A stretch of DNA of 64,000 nt from Pseudomonas sp. IPO3778 (GTDB taxonomy: Bacteria; Pseudomonadota; Gammaproteobacteria; Pseudomonadales; Pseudomonadaceae): the NCBI RefSeq assembly GCF_013386825.1, contig NZ_JACARC010000078.1:1-64000 (forward strand). Reading direction: 5' to 3'. Position 1 is the first letter of the stretch. Each line of letters opens with the position of its first letter. Of this stretch, positions 24,704 through 33,835 are shown in pieces. The notes under the pieces are model-generated. The model was not told the origin of the DNA. It saw only the letters and a program-made list of their open reading frames with translations, and searched no databases. The position numbers and the translations under genes were made by a program.

Positions 24704-25876
24704 ATGAAACGTCCTCGACCTGCCCGACGCGCCCTGTTTGTGGTCGCATGCCTGATCCCCGTTATCGCTGTCGCCGCCTGGCAGGTCCTGCCGTCGGGCC
24801 GGGACACTCTGGCGACCGTCGTCGTGACCCGCGGCGATATAGAAAGCAGCGTTACGGCGCTGGGTACCCTGCAACCGCGACGCTATGTGGACGTGGGTGC
24901 CCAGGCCTCCGGGCAGATCCAGAAGATTTACGTCGAGCCCGGCGATCAGGTCAAGGAAGGCCAGTTACTGGTGGAGATCGACCCATCGACGCAAAAAGCC
25001 AAGCTGGACGCCAGCCGCTACGCCATTGAAAACCTGCAGGCCCAACTGCAGGAGCAACGGGCCCAACACGAGCTGGCACAACAGAAGTACCAGCGCCAGC
25101 AACGCCTGGTGGCCGGCAACGCCACCCGCGAGGAAGACGTACAAACCGCCAAAGCCGAACTGAACGCCACCCAGGCCCGGGTCAACATGTTCCAGGCGCA
25201 GATCGGCCAGGCCAGGGCCAGCTTGCGCAGCGACGAAGCGGAACTGGGCTACACCCGCATCTATGCGCCGATGAACGGTACCGTGGTTGCAGTGGATGCC
25301 CGGGAAGGCCAGACCCTCAACGCCCAGCAGCAAACCCCGCTGATCCTGCGGATCGCCAAGCTGTCGCCAATGACCGTGTGGGCCGAGGTATCGGAAGCCG
25401 ACATCGGCCATGTCAAACCCGGCATGACCGCTTATTTCACCACCTTGAGCGGTGGCGCCCGACGCTGGACCAGCACCGTGCGTCAGATCCTGCCTATCCC
25501 GCCCAAGCCCCTGAACGAAACCAGCCAGGGCAGCGGCAGCCCCAGCAGCGCCAGCAAAAGCGGCACGGGCCGGGTGGTGCTGTATACCGTGCTGCTGGAC
25601 GTCGACAACACCGACAACGCGTTGATGGCAGAGATGACCACCCAGGTATTTTTTGTCGCAGGCGAAGCCAGAAACACCCTGACAGCGCCCGTTGCAGCCC
25701 TGCAAAGCAGCCTCAAGGCTGACAGGCAGATCGCCCGGGTGGTGGCGAAAAACGGCAGCATTGAACAGCGCGAAATCCGCCTGGGCCTCAGCGACCGCCT
25801 TCGGGTCCAGGTGCTGGAAGGCCTGAACGAAGGTGATCACCTGTTGATCGGCCCGGCCGATGGCAGCGGGGGTTGA
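24704..25876 (+). CDS. pvdR: PvdR, MacA-like periplasmic adaptor of pyoverdine efflux pump
   Basis: A 390-residue membrane-fusion protein. An N-terminal membrane anchor (ALFVVACLIPVIAVAAWQVL, residues 10-29) is followed by a lipoyl/barrel-sandwich half (VDVGAQASGQIQKIYVEPGD), a coiled-coil hairpin (about 95-180, Gln/Ala-rich) and a beta-barrel domain. A Ser/Gly-rich loop (SQGSGSPSSASKSGTG, about 272-287) is notable. It links the PvdT ATPase/permease to OpmQ and helps recycle and secrete pyoverdine from the periplasm. It is first of a three-gene operon behind a PvdS-type box. Confidence 0.93.
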   Translation: MKRPRPARRALFVVACLIPVIAVAAWQVLPSGRDTLATVVVTRGDIESSVTALGTLQPRRYVDVGAQASGQIQKIYVEPGDQVKEGQLLVEIDPSTQKAKLDASRYAIENLQAQLQEQRAQHELAQQKYQRQQRLVAGNATREEDVQTAKAELNATQARVNMFQAQIGQARASLRSDEAELGYTRIYAPMNGTVVAVDAREGQTLNAQQQTPLILRIAKLSPMTVWAEVSEADIGHVKPGMTAYFTTLSGGARRWTSTVRQILPIPPKPLNETSQGSGSPSSASKSGTGRVVLYTVLLDVDNTDNALMAEMTTQVFFVAGEARNTLTAPVAALQSSLKADRQIARVVAKNGSIEQREIRLGLSDRLRVQVLEGLNEGDHLLIGPADGSGG

Positions 25877-27850
25877 ATGTCGACCCCACTGATCGAACTC
25901 AAGGGCATCCGCAAATCCTACGGCGGTGGTGACACGCCCCAGGTTGACGTACTGCGCGGCATCGACCTGTCGATCCATGCCGGTGAATTCGTGGCGATAG
26001 TCGGCGCCTCCGGCTCCGGCAAATCCACTTTGATGAACATCCTTGGCTGCCTCGACCGCCCCACCGAGGGCGATTACCTGTTCGCCGGGGAAAACGTCGC
26101 CCAGCTGGACAGCGACGAACTGGCCTGGCTGCGCCGCGAAGCCTTTGGTTTCGTGTTCCAGGGTTACCACCTGATTCCGTCGGGCTCGGCCCAGGAAAAC
26201 GTCGAGATGCCGGCCATCTATGCCGGCACGCCGGCGGCCGAACGTCACGCCCGCGCGGCCGCCCTGCTCGATCGCCTGGGCCTGGCGTCACGCACCGGCA
26301 ACCGCCCGCATCAACTCTCCGGTGGCCAGCAACAACGGGTTTCGATTGCCCGCGCCTTGATGAATGGCGGGCATATCATTCTCGCCGACGAGCCTACCGG
26401 CGCACTCGATAGCCACAGCGGCAAGGAAGTCATGGCGTTGCTCGATGAGCTGGCCAGCCAGGGCCATGTGGTGATCCTCATCACTCACGACCGGGAAGTG
26501 GCGGCCCGGGCCAAACGCATCATCGAAATTCGCGACGGGCTGATCATCAGCGACAACGCCCGGGACAACCCCGAAGCCCGGACCCGCGCCAATCCCGGCG
26601 CCCTGCAGGCGGTGGACCTGCGCAAACGCCTGAGCGAAGGGGCGCAAGCCTCCGGCGCCTGGAAAGGCGAGCTGGTCGATGCGCTGCACGCTGCGTGGCG
26701 GGTGATGTGGATCAACCGCTTCCGCACCGCTCTTACCCTGCTGGGAATCATCATCGGCGTGGCGTCGGTGGTGGTGATGCTGGCGGTGGGCGAAGGCAGC
26801 AAACGCCAGGTGATGGCGCAAATGGGGGCGTTCGGTTCGAATATCATTTACCTCAGCGGCTCGGCGCCCAACCCGCGTACGCCGCCCGGGATCGTCACCC
26901 TCGACGATGTCCACGCCCTGGCCACCCTGCCGCAGGTGCAACGGATCATGCCAGTCAATGGTTCCAACGCCGGCGTACGCTTCGGCAATGCCGATCACCT
27001 GAGCTATGTCGGCGGCAACGACACCAACTTCCCGGCGATCTTCAACTGGCCAGTGGTGCAAGGCAGCTACTTCACCGAAGCCGATGAGCGGGGCGCAGCC
27101 GCCGTCGCGGTGATCGGCCACAAAGTGCGCACCAAGCTGCTCAAGGATGTCGCCAACCCGATCGGCCAATACATCCTGATCGAGAACGTGCCCTTCCAGG
27201 TGGTGGGCGTGCTCGCGGAAAAAGGCGCCAGCTCCGGCGACTCGGACAGCGACAATCGCATTGCGGTGCCCTACTCCGCTGCCAGCGTGCGGCTGTTCGG
27301 CTCACGCAATCCGGAATACGTGGCGATCGCCGCCGCCGACGCACGCAAGGTCAAGGAAACCGAACACGCCATCGAGCAATTGATGCTGCGCCTGCACAAC
27401 GGCAAGAAGGACTTCGAACTGACCAACAACGCTGCGATGATCCAGGCCGAGGCTCACACCCAGAACACCTTGTCGCTGATGCTCGGCTCGATTGCCGCGA
27501 TCTCACTGCTGGTAGGCGGCATCGGCGTGATGAACATCATGCTCATGACCGTGCGCGAGCGCACCCGCGAGATCGGTATCCGCATGGCCACCGGCGCCCG
27601 CCAACGCGACATCCTGCGCCAGTTCCTCACCGAGGCGGTGATGCTCTCGGTGGTCGGCGGCATCGCCGGCATCGCCCTGGCACTGATCGTCGGCGGCGTG
27701 CTGGTGCTCAGCCAAGTCGCCGTGGCGTTTTCCTTGCTGGCTGTACTCGGGGCCTTTGGCTGCGCCCTTGTGACCGGTGTTGTCTTCGGCTTCATGCCCG
27801 CCCGCAAAGCTGCCCGGCTCGACCCGGTCACGGCCCTAACCAGTGAATGA
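25877..27850 (+). CDS. pvdT: PvdT, MacB-like ATPase/permease of pyoverdine efflux pump
   Basis: 657 residues. The N-terminal ATPase has Walker A GASGSGKSTL (about 44), signature LSGGQQQRVSIARAL (about 145) and Walker B IILADEPTGALDS (about 166-178). A linker follows, then a first transmembrane helix (FRTALTLLGIIIGVASVVVML), a periplasmic MacB domain and three C-terminal FtsX helices including TREIGIRMATGARQRDILRQF. This is the standard MacB layout. It starts directly after the pvdR stop. Confidence 0.95.
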   Translation: MSTPLIELKGIRKSYGGGDTPQVDVLRGIDLSIHAGEFVAIVGASGSGKSTLMNILGCLDRPTEGDYLFAGENVAQLDSDELAWLRREAFGFVFQGYHLIPSGSAQENVEMPAIYAGTPAAERHARAAALLDRLGLASRTGNRPHQLSGGQQQRVSIARALMNGGHIILADEPTGALDSHSGKEVMALLDELASQGHVVILITHDREVAARAKRIIEIRDGLIISDNARDNPEARTRANPGALQAVDLRKRLSEGAQASGAWKGELVDALHAAWRVMWINRFRTALTLLGIIIGVASVVVMLAVGEGSKRQVMAQMGAFGSNIIYLSGSAPNPRTPPGIVTLDDVHALATLPQVQRIMPVNGSNAGVRFGNADHLSYVGGNDTNFPAIFNWPVVQGSYFTEADERGAAAVAVIGHKVRTKLLKDVANPIGQYILIENVPFQVVGVLAEKGASSGDSDSDNRIAVPYSAASVRLFGSRNPEYVAIAAADARKVKETEHAIEQLMLRLHNGKKDFELTNNAAMIQAEAHTQNTLSLMLGSIAAISLLVGGIGVMNIMLMTVRERTREIGIRMATGARQRDILRQFLTEAVMLSVVGGIAGIALALIVGGVLVLSQVAVAFSLLAVLGAFGCALVTGVVFGFMPARKAARLDPVTALTSE

Positions 27851-27857
27851 TCGACCT

Positions 27858-29252
27858 ATGAAACCGCGCCTCAGCCTGTTGACCGTATGCCTGATCCTCA
27901 GCGCCTGCGGCAGTCCCGTTCAACGCCTGGACAGCGGCATTGCCCCGCCGGCCGCCTGGCAGTCACCCCACAGCGCCAGCACCGAACGCGATGACGTGCG
28001 CTGGTGGACACGATTCGCCAGCCCCCAACTCAATCAATTGATCGAGCAGGCCCAGGTCGGCAGCCATGACCTGGCCGCCGCCATCGCCCGTGTGCGTCAG
28101 GCCCGCGCCGATACGGTGATCGCCGGTGGCTCGCAACTGCCGGAGCTCCAGGGCACAGGCAATGCCAACCGCCAGCAACTGATGCATGGCAATGGCTATC
28201 GTCAACTGGACGCCGACAGCAGCAACAAGGCCGTCGATTACTTCGATGTGGGCCTGAGCGCCAGTTACGAGATCGATTTCTGGGGCGGCAAACGCGCCTC
28301 GCGCGACAGTGCCGGGTTCAGCCTGCAAGCCAGCGAGTTCGACCGTGCCACGGTCGAGCTGACCTTGCTCAGCGGCGTCGCCAACAGTTATGCGCAGTGG
28401 CTGTCCCTGCAGGAACAGAGTCGCATCGCCGAACTGAACCTGGCCAACGCGCAAAATGTCCTGCAACTGGTGCAGACCCGCTATAACGCCGGGTCCGCCA
28501 CCGCCCTCGAACTGGCCCAGCAAAACGGCCTGGTCGCCGCCCAGCAACGGCAATTGCCAACCGTCCGGCAACAGGCCCGGGAAGCACAGATCAGCCTCGC
28601 AGCGCTGCTCGGTCGCCCGGTGCAGGCGCTGCCGTCCAGCCACGAATCCTTCGATCAATTGCAATGGCCGCAGATAGATGCAGGCCTGCCCAGTGAGTTG
28701 CTGGCTCGCCGCCCGGACATCGCCCGGGCCGAAGCCCAACTGGCGGCGGCCCAGGCGAATGTCACCGTGGCCCGTGCCGCCATGCTGCCCAAAATCACCC
28801 TGAGCGCCAGCCTCGGCTCCGGCGCCAACCAGGCTGACGACTTGCTGCGCAGCCCGTTCTACAACCTCACCGCCGGCCTGGTCGCACCGATATTCAACAA
28901 TGGTCGCCTGGGCGCCGAGCGTGACAAGGCAACGGCCCGCCAGGAAGAACTGCTGCACACCTATCGTGGCGCAATCATCAACGGTTTCGCGGACGTGGAA
29001 AAAGCCCTGAACAGCATTCGCGGTCTTGATGACCAGCGTCAGTGGCAAAGCGAAGAACTGAACCAGGCGCAGACCGCCTTCACCATCGCCCAGGCTCGCT
29101 ACCAGGCCGGGGCCGAGGATTTGCTCACCGTGCTTGAAACCCAGCGCACGCTGTATGCGGCGCAGGACCAAAATGTACAACTGCGACTGTCGCGGATGCA
29201 GGCGAGTATTGCCCTGTACAAGGCTATCGGCGGCGGGTGGCAGGCGCAGTAG
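27858..29252 (+). CDS. opmQ: OpmQ, TolC-like outer-membrane factor of pyoverdine efflux pump
   Basis: I chose the ATG at 27858 (464 residues), which gives a clean lipoprotein signal (MKPRLSLLTVCLILSAC with lipobox cysteine at 17). A GTG at 27843, overlapping the pvdT stop, is an alternative. It contains two outer-membrane efflux protein repeats with long alpha-helical parts and conserved RRPDIARAEAQLAAAQANVTVARAAMLP split around residue 285. It forms the outer-membrane channel for PvdRT. It ends near a strong hairpin before the convergent pvdP. Confidence 0.93.
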   Translation: MKPRLSLLTVCLILSACGSPVQRLDSGIAPPAAWQSPHSASTERDDVRWWTRFASPQLNQLIEQAQVGSHDLAAAIARVRQARADTVIAGGSQLPELQGTGNANRQQLMHGNGYRQLDADSSNKAVDYFDVGLSASYEIDFWGGKRASRDSAGFSLQASEFDRATVELTLLSGVANSYAQWLSLQEQSRIAELNLANAQNVLQLVQTRYNAGSATALELAQQNGLVAAQQRQLPTVRQQAREAQISLAALLGRPVQALPSSHESFDQLQWPQIDAGLPSELLARRPDIARAEAQLAAAQANVTVARAAMLPKITLSASLGSGANQADDLLRSPFYNLTAGLVAPIFNNGRLGAERDKATARQEELLHTYRGAIINGFADVEKALNSIRGLDDQRQWQSEELNQAQTAFTIAQARYQAGAEDLLTVLETQRTLYAAQDQNVQLRLSRMQASIALYKAIGGGWQAQ

Positions 29253-29270
29253 TGGATTGACGTCTGCAGC

Positions 29271-29300
29271 GTGCAATCGCGGGCAGGTTCGCGATTGCAC
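29271..29300. terminator. Hairpin between convergent opmQ and pvdP
   Basis: A perfect 11-bp stem, GTGCAATCGCG / CGCGATTGCAC, with an 8-base loop. It sits in the 61-bp gap between the two stop codons, so it can act for both strands. There is no clear T run on either side. Confidence 0.55.
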
Positions 29301-29313
29301 CACAACCCGGGCG

Positions 29314-30933
29314 TCAAGCCGGGCTGGTCTTGGCCTTCAGATTACGCGCATACCACGGCCGCTGCGGCACGCGACGGAACAGGCTGGCGAGCTTTTTCTC
29401 GTCGTTGAGGAAGGTGATGCCTAACGCCAGCTTCATGGTTTCCGGGTCCATCTCCACGGTCTTGCCCCTCTGCAATCCCGGCGTGGTGCTGCAACCGTGG
29501 GTGTCCGGTCCGAGCCACGGGTCATCGACTTCAACCCAGCGCCCTGACGCAAACCACGGTACACCGTTGACCACCAGACGGCTGACCTCACCCGGATGGA
29601 AACGCTCGTGGGCACGGAACCAGTCTTCGATACGGTCGTCGATCCAGCCATGGAAGTGCCAGAACACCGGGTTGACGTGGGACGAAAACGGATCGCCAAG
29701 GAAGTCGTTTTCCAGGCCATACCAGCGCGGGGCGAAATCCGCCGGGTCACGGGCAAAGGGCACCGGCTGACCGTTGGACGGGTCTCGCGGTACCGAGGCC
29801 CAGCGCATGTGCAGCCAGTCGTGCAAACCCAACTCGACCTCCGAGCCGAACTGGCCCAGCGTCAGGTTGGCCAGGTAGGCCGGATCGCGGTATTGCGACT
29901 CCCAGACCTGGAAATTACTTTCATAGGTCTCGGCCGTTTTCAGGTCACTGACCCAACGGCTGTACTCGTCATCACCGTCCGCGAGCCAGGGCGGCGGCAG
30001 CGCCGTGCCGTCATGGTTATCGAAGTAACGGGCGAACCCGACGCGATCGCGAATAAGCTCCGGCTGCGGTAACGGGAAGTATTCCCAGGACGGCAGGTCC
30101 TGCATCGAACGCGCCGTGCCGAGCATGTGCCGGTGCATGAAGAAAAAGTCCACGCCCGAGCCGTTGCGGTCCTTGCGCGGCCCACGGGCATCGCGCTCGT
30201 TGTCCCGGGGGCCGGGCTGCCAACCGATGCCGCGCAGGGCATCACGCTTGTCCTTGGCCAGGGTGTGCCACTTGTCTCGCGTCGCGTGCCACAACTGGTG
30301 AAACAGGCGATGTTCGGGAGCGATCAGCCAGGCCAGCAGCGTCGGATTGAGCGGGGTGCGCTCGCGGGCTTCGGGGAACAGCCGTTTGACCGCGACAAAG
30401 CCGTTGTCCTGTACGGGCAACGCCAGCGATCGGTCCAGGCGCCACGCCTTGCCACTGAGGGTGCCTTTGCCCGCATTGCCGAAGTTGGCCCAGACCTCGT
30501 CCAGAATCATCTCCAGTTCATAGCTGACGAGCCCGTCGGCACCCACCAGCCGCCAACTCAGCTTCGCCGCGTCAGCACCGGCCAGATCACCCAGAATTCG
30601 ATAACGGGGTGTTTCGCCGGAACGCAAACGCTCCGCCGTATCGAGGAAGCCGCAGACCCCACGCCCCTTCTGGCCGATGTCGAGGAACACTTGCAAGCCC
30701 TGCGCCGGCAATCCTTCAAGGCCCGCGTCATGGCCTTCGAAGCGAATATCCCAGACCCCGCGCAAGGCACTGGCCAGGCGTTGCCCAGCCAGGTCCGCGA
30801 CGTCGAATGACGCTTCGCCAGGGGTGATCGTCGGATCCGGCTTCGTCCATTCACGGTGCCCGAAATAAGCCGCAGGCACCGCAGCGCCGGTCACTGCCAG
30901 ACCCGCCATGAACCATCGTCGAGAAATCTTCAT
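29314..30933 (-). CDS. pvdP: PvdP, periplasmic tyrosinase for pyoverdine chromophore
   Basis: 539 residues from the ATG at 30933; a longer frame to 30972 would spoil the signal. It has a Tat signal peptide MKISRRWFMAGLAVTGAA. The tyrosinase-like domain in the C-terminal half has His-rich copper-site segments: HRHMLGTARS, LHDWLHMRW, and FWHFHGWIDDRIEDWFRAHERFHP split over about residues 430-455. It oxidises and cyclises the D-Tyr/Dab part of ferribactin to dihydropyoverdine in the periplasm. The length is close to the 544 residues of P. aeruginosa PvdP. It is expressed from its own PvdS-type box, divergent from pvdMNO. Confidence 0.93.
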   Translation of the reverse strand: MKISRRWFMAGLAVTGAAVPAAYFGHREWTKPDPTITPGEASFDVADLAGQRLASALRGVWDIRFEGHDAGLEGLPAQGLQVFLDIGQKGRGVCGFLDTAERLRSGETPRYRILGDLAGADAAKLSWRLVGADGLVSYELEMILDEVWANFGNAGKGTLSGKAWRLDRSLALPVQDNGFVAVKRLFPEARERTPLNPTLLAWLIAPEHRLFHQLWHATRDKWHTLAKDKRDALRGIGWQPGPRDNERDARGPRKDRNGSGVDFFFMHRHMLGTARSMQDLPSWEYFPLPQPELIRDRVGFARYFDNHDGTALPPPWLADGDDEYSRWVSDLKTAETYESNFQVWESQYRDPAYLANLTLGQFGSEVELGLHDWLHMRWASVPRDPSNGQPVPFARDPADFAPRWYGLENDFLGDPFSSHVNPVFWHFHGWIDDRIEDWFRAHERFHPGEVSRLVVNGVPWFASGRWVEVDDPWLGPDTHGCSTTPGLQRGKTVEMDPETMKLALGITFLNDEKKLASLFRRVPQRPWYARNLKAKTSPA

Positions 30934-30978
30934 TGCCCTACCTGTGTCAGCCGTGAAGCAGGCTTTATCCAAGCTAGA

Positions 30979-31002
30979 ACGTTTGCTCCCGGCACAAATT
31001 TA
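30979..31002 (-). promoter_or_regulatory. PvdS-type iron-starvation promoter of pvdP
   Basis: On the minus strand there is TAAAT (31002-30998), 16 bases, then CGT (30981-30979). It is about 46 bp upstream of the pvdP ATG and back to back with the pvdM box. Confidence 0.85.
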
Positions 31003-31056
31003 TGGCGCGGTGCAAAAGAGCAAGCCGCCGCCCACCGCAATCTTTTGGCAGCCGCC

Positions 31057-31080
31057 TAAATTCCCTGGCCAATCACTCGT
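31057..31080 (+). promoter_or_regulatory. PvdS-type iron-starvation promoter of pvdMNO
   Basis: TAAAT (31057-31061), 16 bases, CGT (31078-31080) and CCCC. It is 62 bp upstream of the chosen pvdM ATG and 55 bp from the divergent pvdP box. Confidence 0.85.
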
Positions 31081-31141
31081 CCCCTCCAGATAGCAAAGGC
31101 TTTGCGCCTGCACCTCGATGGCGAACCCGACTGAGATGGCA

Positions 31142-32512
31142 ATGACAAAACCACGTTCGAAAAAGGCTCTATTCATCGGCCTGCCTTTAGCCCTGGCAAT
31201 CAGTGCCGGTGCAGGCTTTGCCGTATGGCAATACTGGTTCAAGGACGACCTCGGCTATCCGGTCAAAGTCATGAAACAGGCGGATGAATTACACGAACGC
31301 ATGCTCTCCTTCGACAGCCATGTCAGCCTGTTGCAGAACTTTGGCACCGACGGCCACGAAGCCGACAAGGAGGGTACGGGCCAGTTCGATCTGGCCAAGG
31401 CCAGCCGTGGACGGCTGTCGGGCGCGGCGCTGACCATTTTCGGCTGGCCCGAAATGTGGAACGGCCCCGACGCGCCGCACAAGCCCACCGCCGGCTTCAT
31501 TGATGAAGCCCGCAACCAGCAGGAAATCCGCTACAGGATCATCTCCGGCATGGTGCGCGACTTCCCCAATCAAGTAGCGATCGCCTACACCCCCGACGAC
31601 ATGCGCCGCCTGCATGGCGAAGGCAAGTTCGCGATTTTCATCAGCATGCTCAACGCCTATCCGCTGGGCCATGACCTGAACCTGCTGGACATGTGGACGG
31701 CACGCGGCATGCGTATGTTCGCTTTCAGCTACATCGGCAACAACGACTGGGCCGATTCGTCGCGCCCGCTGCCGTTCCTGAATGATTCGCCGGACCCGCT
31801 CGACGGACTTTCGGATTTGGGCAAGCAAGCTGTCAAGCGCCTGAACGACCTGGGCGTGATCATCGACGTGTCGCAGATGTCGACCAAGGCACTGGAACAA
31901 GTCGCACAGCTGAGCCGCACGCCCCTGGTGGCCTCGCATTCGGCGCCAAGGGCGATGGTAGACATCCCGCGCAACCTCAGCGACAAGGAAATGCAGCTGA
32001 TCAAGAACAGTGGGGGCGTGGTACAGATCGTAGCCTTCTCGCAATACCTGCGCCCGCTCACCCAGACCACCCAGGACCGCCTCAACGAACTGCGCAAGAC
32101 GTTCGACCTGCCGCCGCTGCCGAACCTCGCGATGGCGCTGATGCCGGGCGACCCGATCATAGCGGCGTGGTCGGAACAGAAGTTCGGCCAATACGCCAGC
32201 CGTCTCTACGCGATCCTCGAAGACGAGCCGAAGGCCAGCCTCAAGGACTTGGGCGACGCTATCGAATACGCGGTGCGCAAGATCGGTATCGACCACGTGG
32301 GCATCAGTTCCGACTTCAACGAAGGGGGTGGCGTCAAAGGCTTCGAGAACGTCGGCGAGGTGCGCAACGTGACCGCCGAACTGCTGTCGCGCGGCTACTC
32401 CGAGGCTGACATCGCCAAACTCTGGGGCGGCAATTTCCTGCGGGTCTGGGACCAGGTCGAGAAAGCCGCAAAACCGGCGCTGGCCACTGCCCAGGAAACC
32501 CCCAAGCCATGA
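31142..32512 (+). CDS. pvdM: PvdM, dipeptidase-fold periplasmic pyoverdine maturation protein
   Basis: 456 residues from the ATG at 31142; a start at 31118 is possible but adds polar residues before the signal. The N-terminal signal anchor is KKALFIGLPLALAISAGAGFAVW. The rest has the renal dipeptidase (M19) fold. Several zinc ligands of active family members are missing: the HxD motif reads DSHVSL (Asp to Ser), the usual Glu segment reads ISMLNAYPLG, and the usual DLSH reads DVSQ, while VASHS is kept. It is needed for periplasmic chromophore formation in other pseudomonads, apparently acting with PvdP. It is first of the pvdMNO operon. Confidence 0.92.
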   Translation: MTKPRSKKALFIGLPLALAISAGAGFAVWQYWFKDDLGYPVKVMKQADELHERMLSFDSHVSLLQNFGTDGHEADKEGTGQFDLAKASRGRLSGAALTIFGWPEMWNGPDAPHKPTAGFIDEARNQQEIRYRIISGMVRDFPNQVAIAYTPDDMRRLHGEGKFAIFISMLNAYPLGHDLNLLDMWTARGMRMFAFSYIGNNDWADSSRPLPFLNDSPDPLDGLSDLGKQAVKRLNDLGVIIDVSQMSTKALEQVAQLSRTPLVASHSAPRAMVDIPRNLSDKEMQLIKNSGGVVQIVAFSQYLRPLTQTTQDRLNELRKTFDLPPLPNLAMALMPGDPIIAAWSEQKFGQYASRLYAILEDEPKASLKDLGDAIEYAVRKIGIDHVGISSDFNEGGGVKGFENVGEVRNVTAELLSRGYSEADIAKLWGGNFLRVWDQVEKAAKPALATAQETPKP

Positions 32513-33789
32513 GCAATCGTCGTGAGTTCCTGAAGCAGGCCGGTGTGCTGGCGGCGGCATTGCCATTGGGCGCCAGCCTGCCTGCCCTTGCCGGAGATGC
32601 TGCGCCGCCGCCTTTAACCGGGGACAAATGGGCACCCTTGCGTCAGCTGTTCGACCAGGACCCAAACTACCTGCACTTCTCCAACTTCCTGATCACCTCC
32701 CATCCCAAACCTGTGCGCGACGCCATCGAGCGTCACCGCGCCGCCCTCGACAAGAACCCCGGCCTGGCAATGGACTGGGACCTGGGCGTGATCGAAGAAC
32801 GCGAAGAAAACGTCAGGGCCTGGGCCGGTCGCTATCTGCAGGCCAATGCCAAACAGATCGCCCTGACCGGCAGCACCACCGAAGGGCTGGCGACGATTTA
32901 CGGCGGGGTACATGTGCGCCCGGACCAGGAAATCCTCACCACAGCCCACGAACACTACGCCGTGCACACCCTCCTCGCCCTGCGCAAGGAACGGGATGGC
33001 ACGCTGGTGCGCAAGATCCGGCTGTTCAAGGACCCGCAGAGCGCGACCAAAGCCGAAATGCTCGCCGCCATCGATACCGCCATCCGCCCGCAGACCCGGG
33101 TACTCGGCATGTGCTGGGTGCATTCGGGCAGTGGCATGAAGCTGCCGATCGCCGACATCGGCGCCCTGGTCGACAAGCACAACCAGGGCCGCAGCGATGC
33201 CGACCGGATCATCTACGTGGTGGATGGCGTGCACGGCTTTGGCGTGGACAACCTGAGCTTCCCGCAGATGAACTGCGACTTCTTCATCGCCGGCACCCAC
33301 AAATGGCTGTTCGGCCCACGTGGCACGGGCATTGTCTGTAGCCGTTTCGAAGAGGTCCGGTACGTCACGCCGATCATTCCGACCTTCTCCGAAGCCACGG
33401 CGTTTTCCACCACCATGACGCCCGGTGGCTATCACTCGTTCGAACATCGCTGGGCACTGGACGAAGCCTTCAAGTTGCACCTGCAACTGGGCAAGGCCGA
33501 GGTTGAGGCGCGCATTCACGGGCTCAACAGCTACCTGAAGCAACGCCTGCTGGAACACCCGCAAATCGAACTCGTCACCCCTTTGAGCCCGGAGCTGTCT
33601 GCCGGCTTCACCTTCTTCCGGGTCAAGGGCAAGGACTGCGACAAGATCGCGGCCTACCTGATGCACAACCGGGTGATCGCCGATGCCGTCGACCGCGATG
33701 TCGGGCCGGTGGTGCGCACGGCGCCGGGCCTGCTCAACGACGAGGCGCAGATCGACCGTTTCATGGCACTGCTGGTGACCCAGCTCTGA
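32509..33789 (+). CDS. pvdN: PvdN, periplasmic PLP enzyme modifying the pyoverdine side chain
   Basis: A 426-residue fold-type I PLP enzyme related to isopenicillin N epimerase and cysteine desulfurases. It has a Tat signal peptide (SNRREFLKQAGVLAAAL; cleavage near ALA-GDA). The PLP-binding aspartate lies in VVDGVHGFG (about 240) and the Schiff-base lysine in AGTHKWLFGPRGTG (about 264). In known systems PvdN turns the N-terminal glutamate of the pyoverdine chromophore into succinamide. It overlaps the pvdM stop by ATGA. Confidence 0.94.
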   Translation: MSNRREFLKQAGVLAAALPLGASLPALAGDAAPPPLTGDKWAPLRQLFDQDPNYLHFSNFLITSHPKPVRDAIERHRAALDKNPGLAMDWDLGVIEEREENVRAWAGRYLQANAKQIALTGSTTEGLATIYGGVHVRPDQEILTTAHEHYAVHTLLALRKERDGTLVRKIRLFKDPQSATKAEMLAAIDTAIRPQTRVLGMCWVHSGSGMKLPIADIGALVDKHNQGRSDADRIIYVVDGVHGFGVDNLSFPQMNCDFFIAGTHKWLFGPRGTGIVCSRFEEVRYVTPIIPTFSEATAFSTTMTPGGYHSFEHRWALDEAFKLHLQLGKAEVEARIHGLNSYLKQRLLEHPQIELVTPLSPELSAGFTFFRVKGKDCDKIAAYLMHNRVIADAVDRDVGPVVRTAPGLLNDEAQIDRFMALLVTQL

Positions 33790-33835
33790 GCCTCGGCCCC
33801 CGTGAATTCCTTTCAACCTGTTATCGAGAGAAGTG

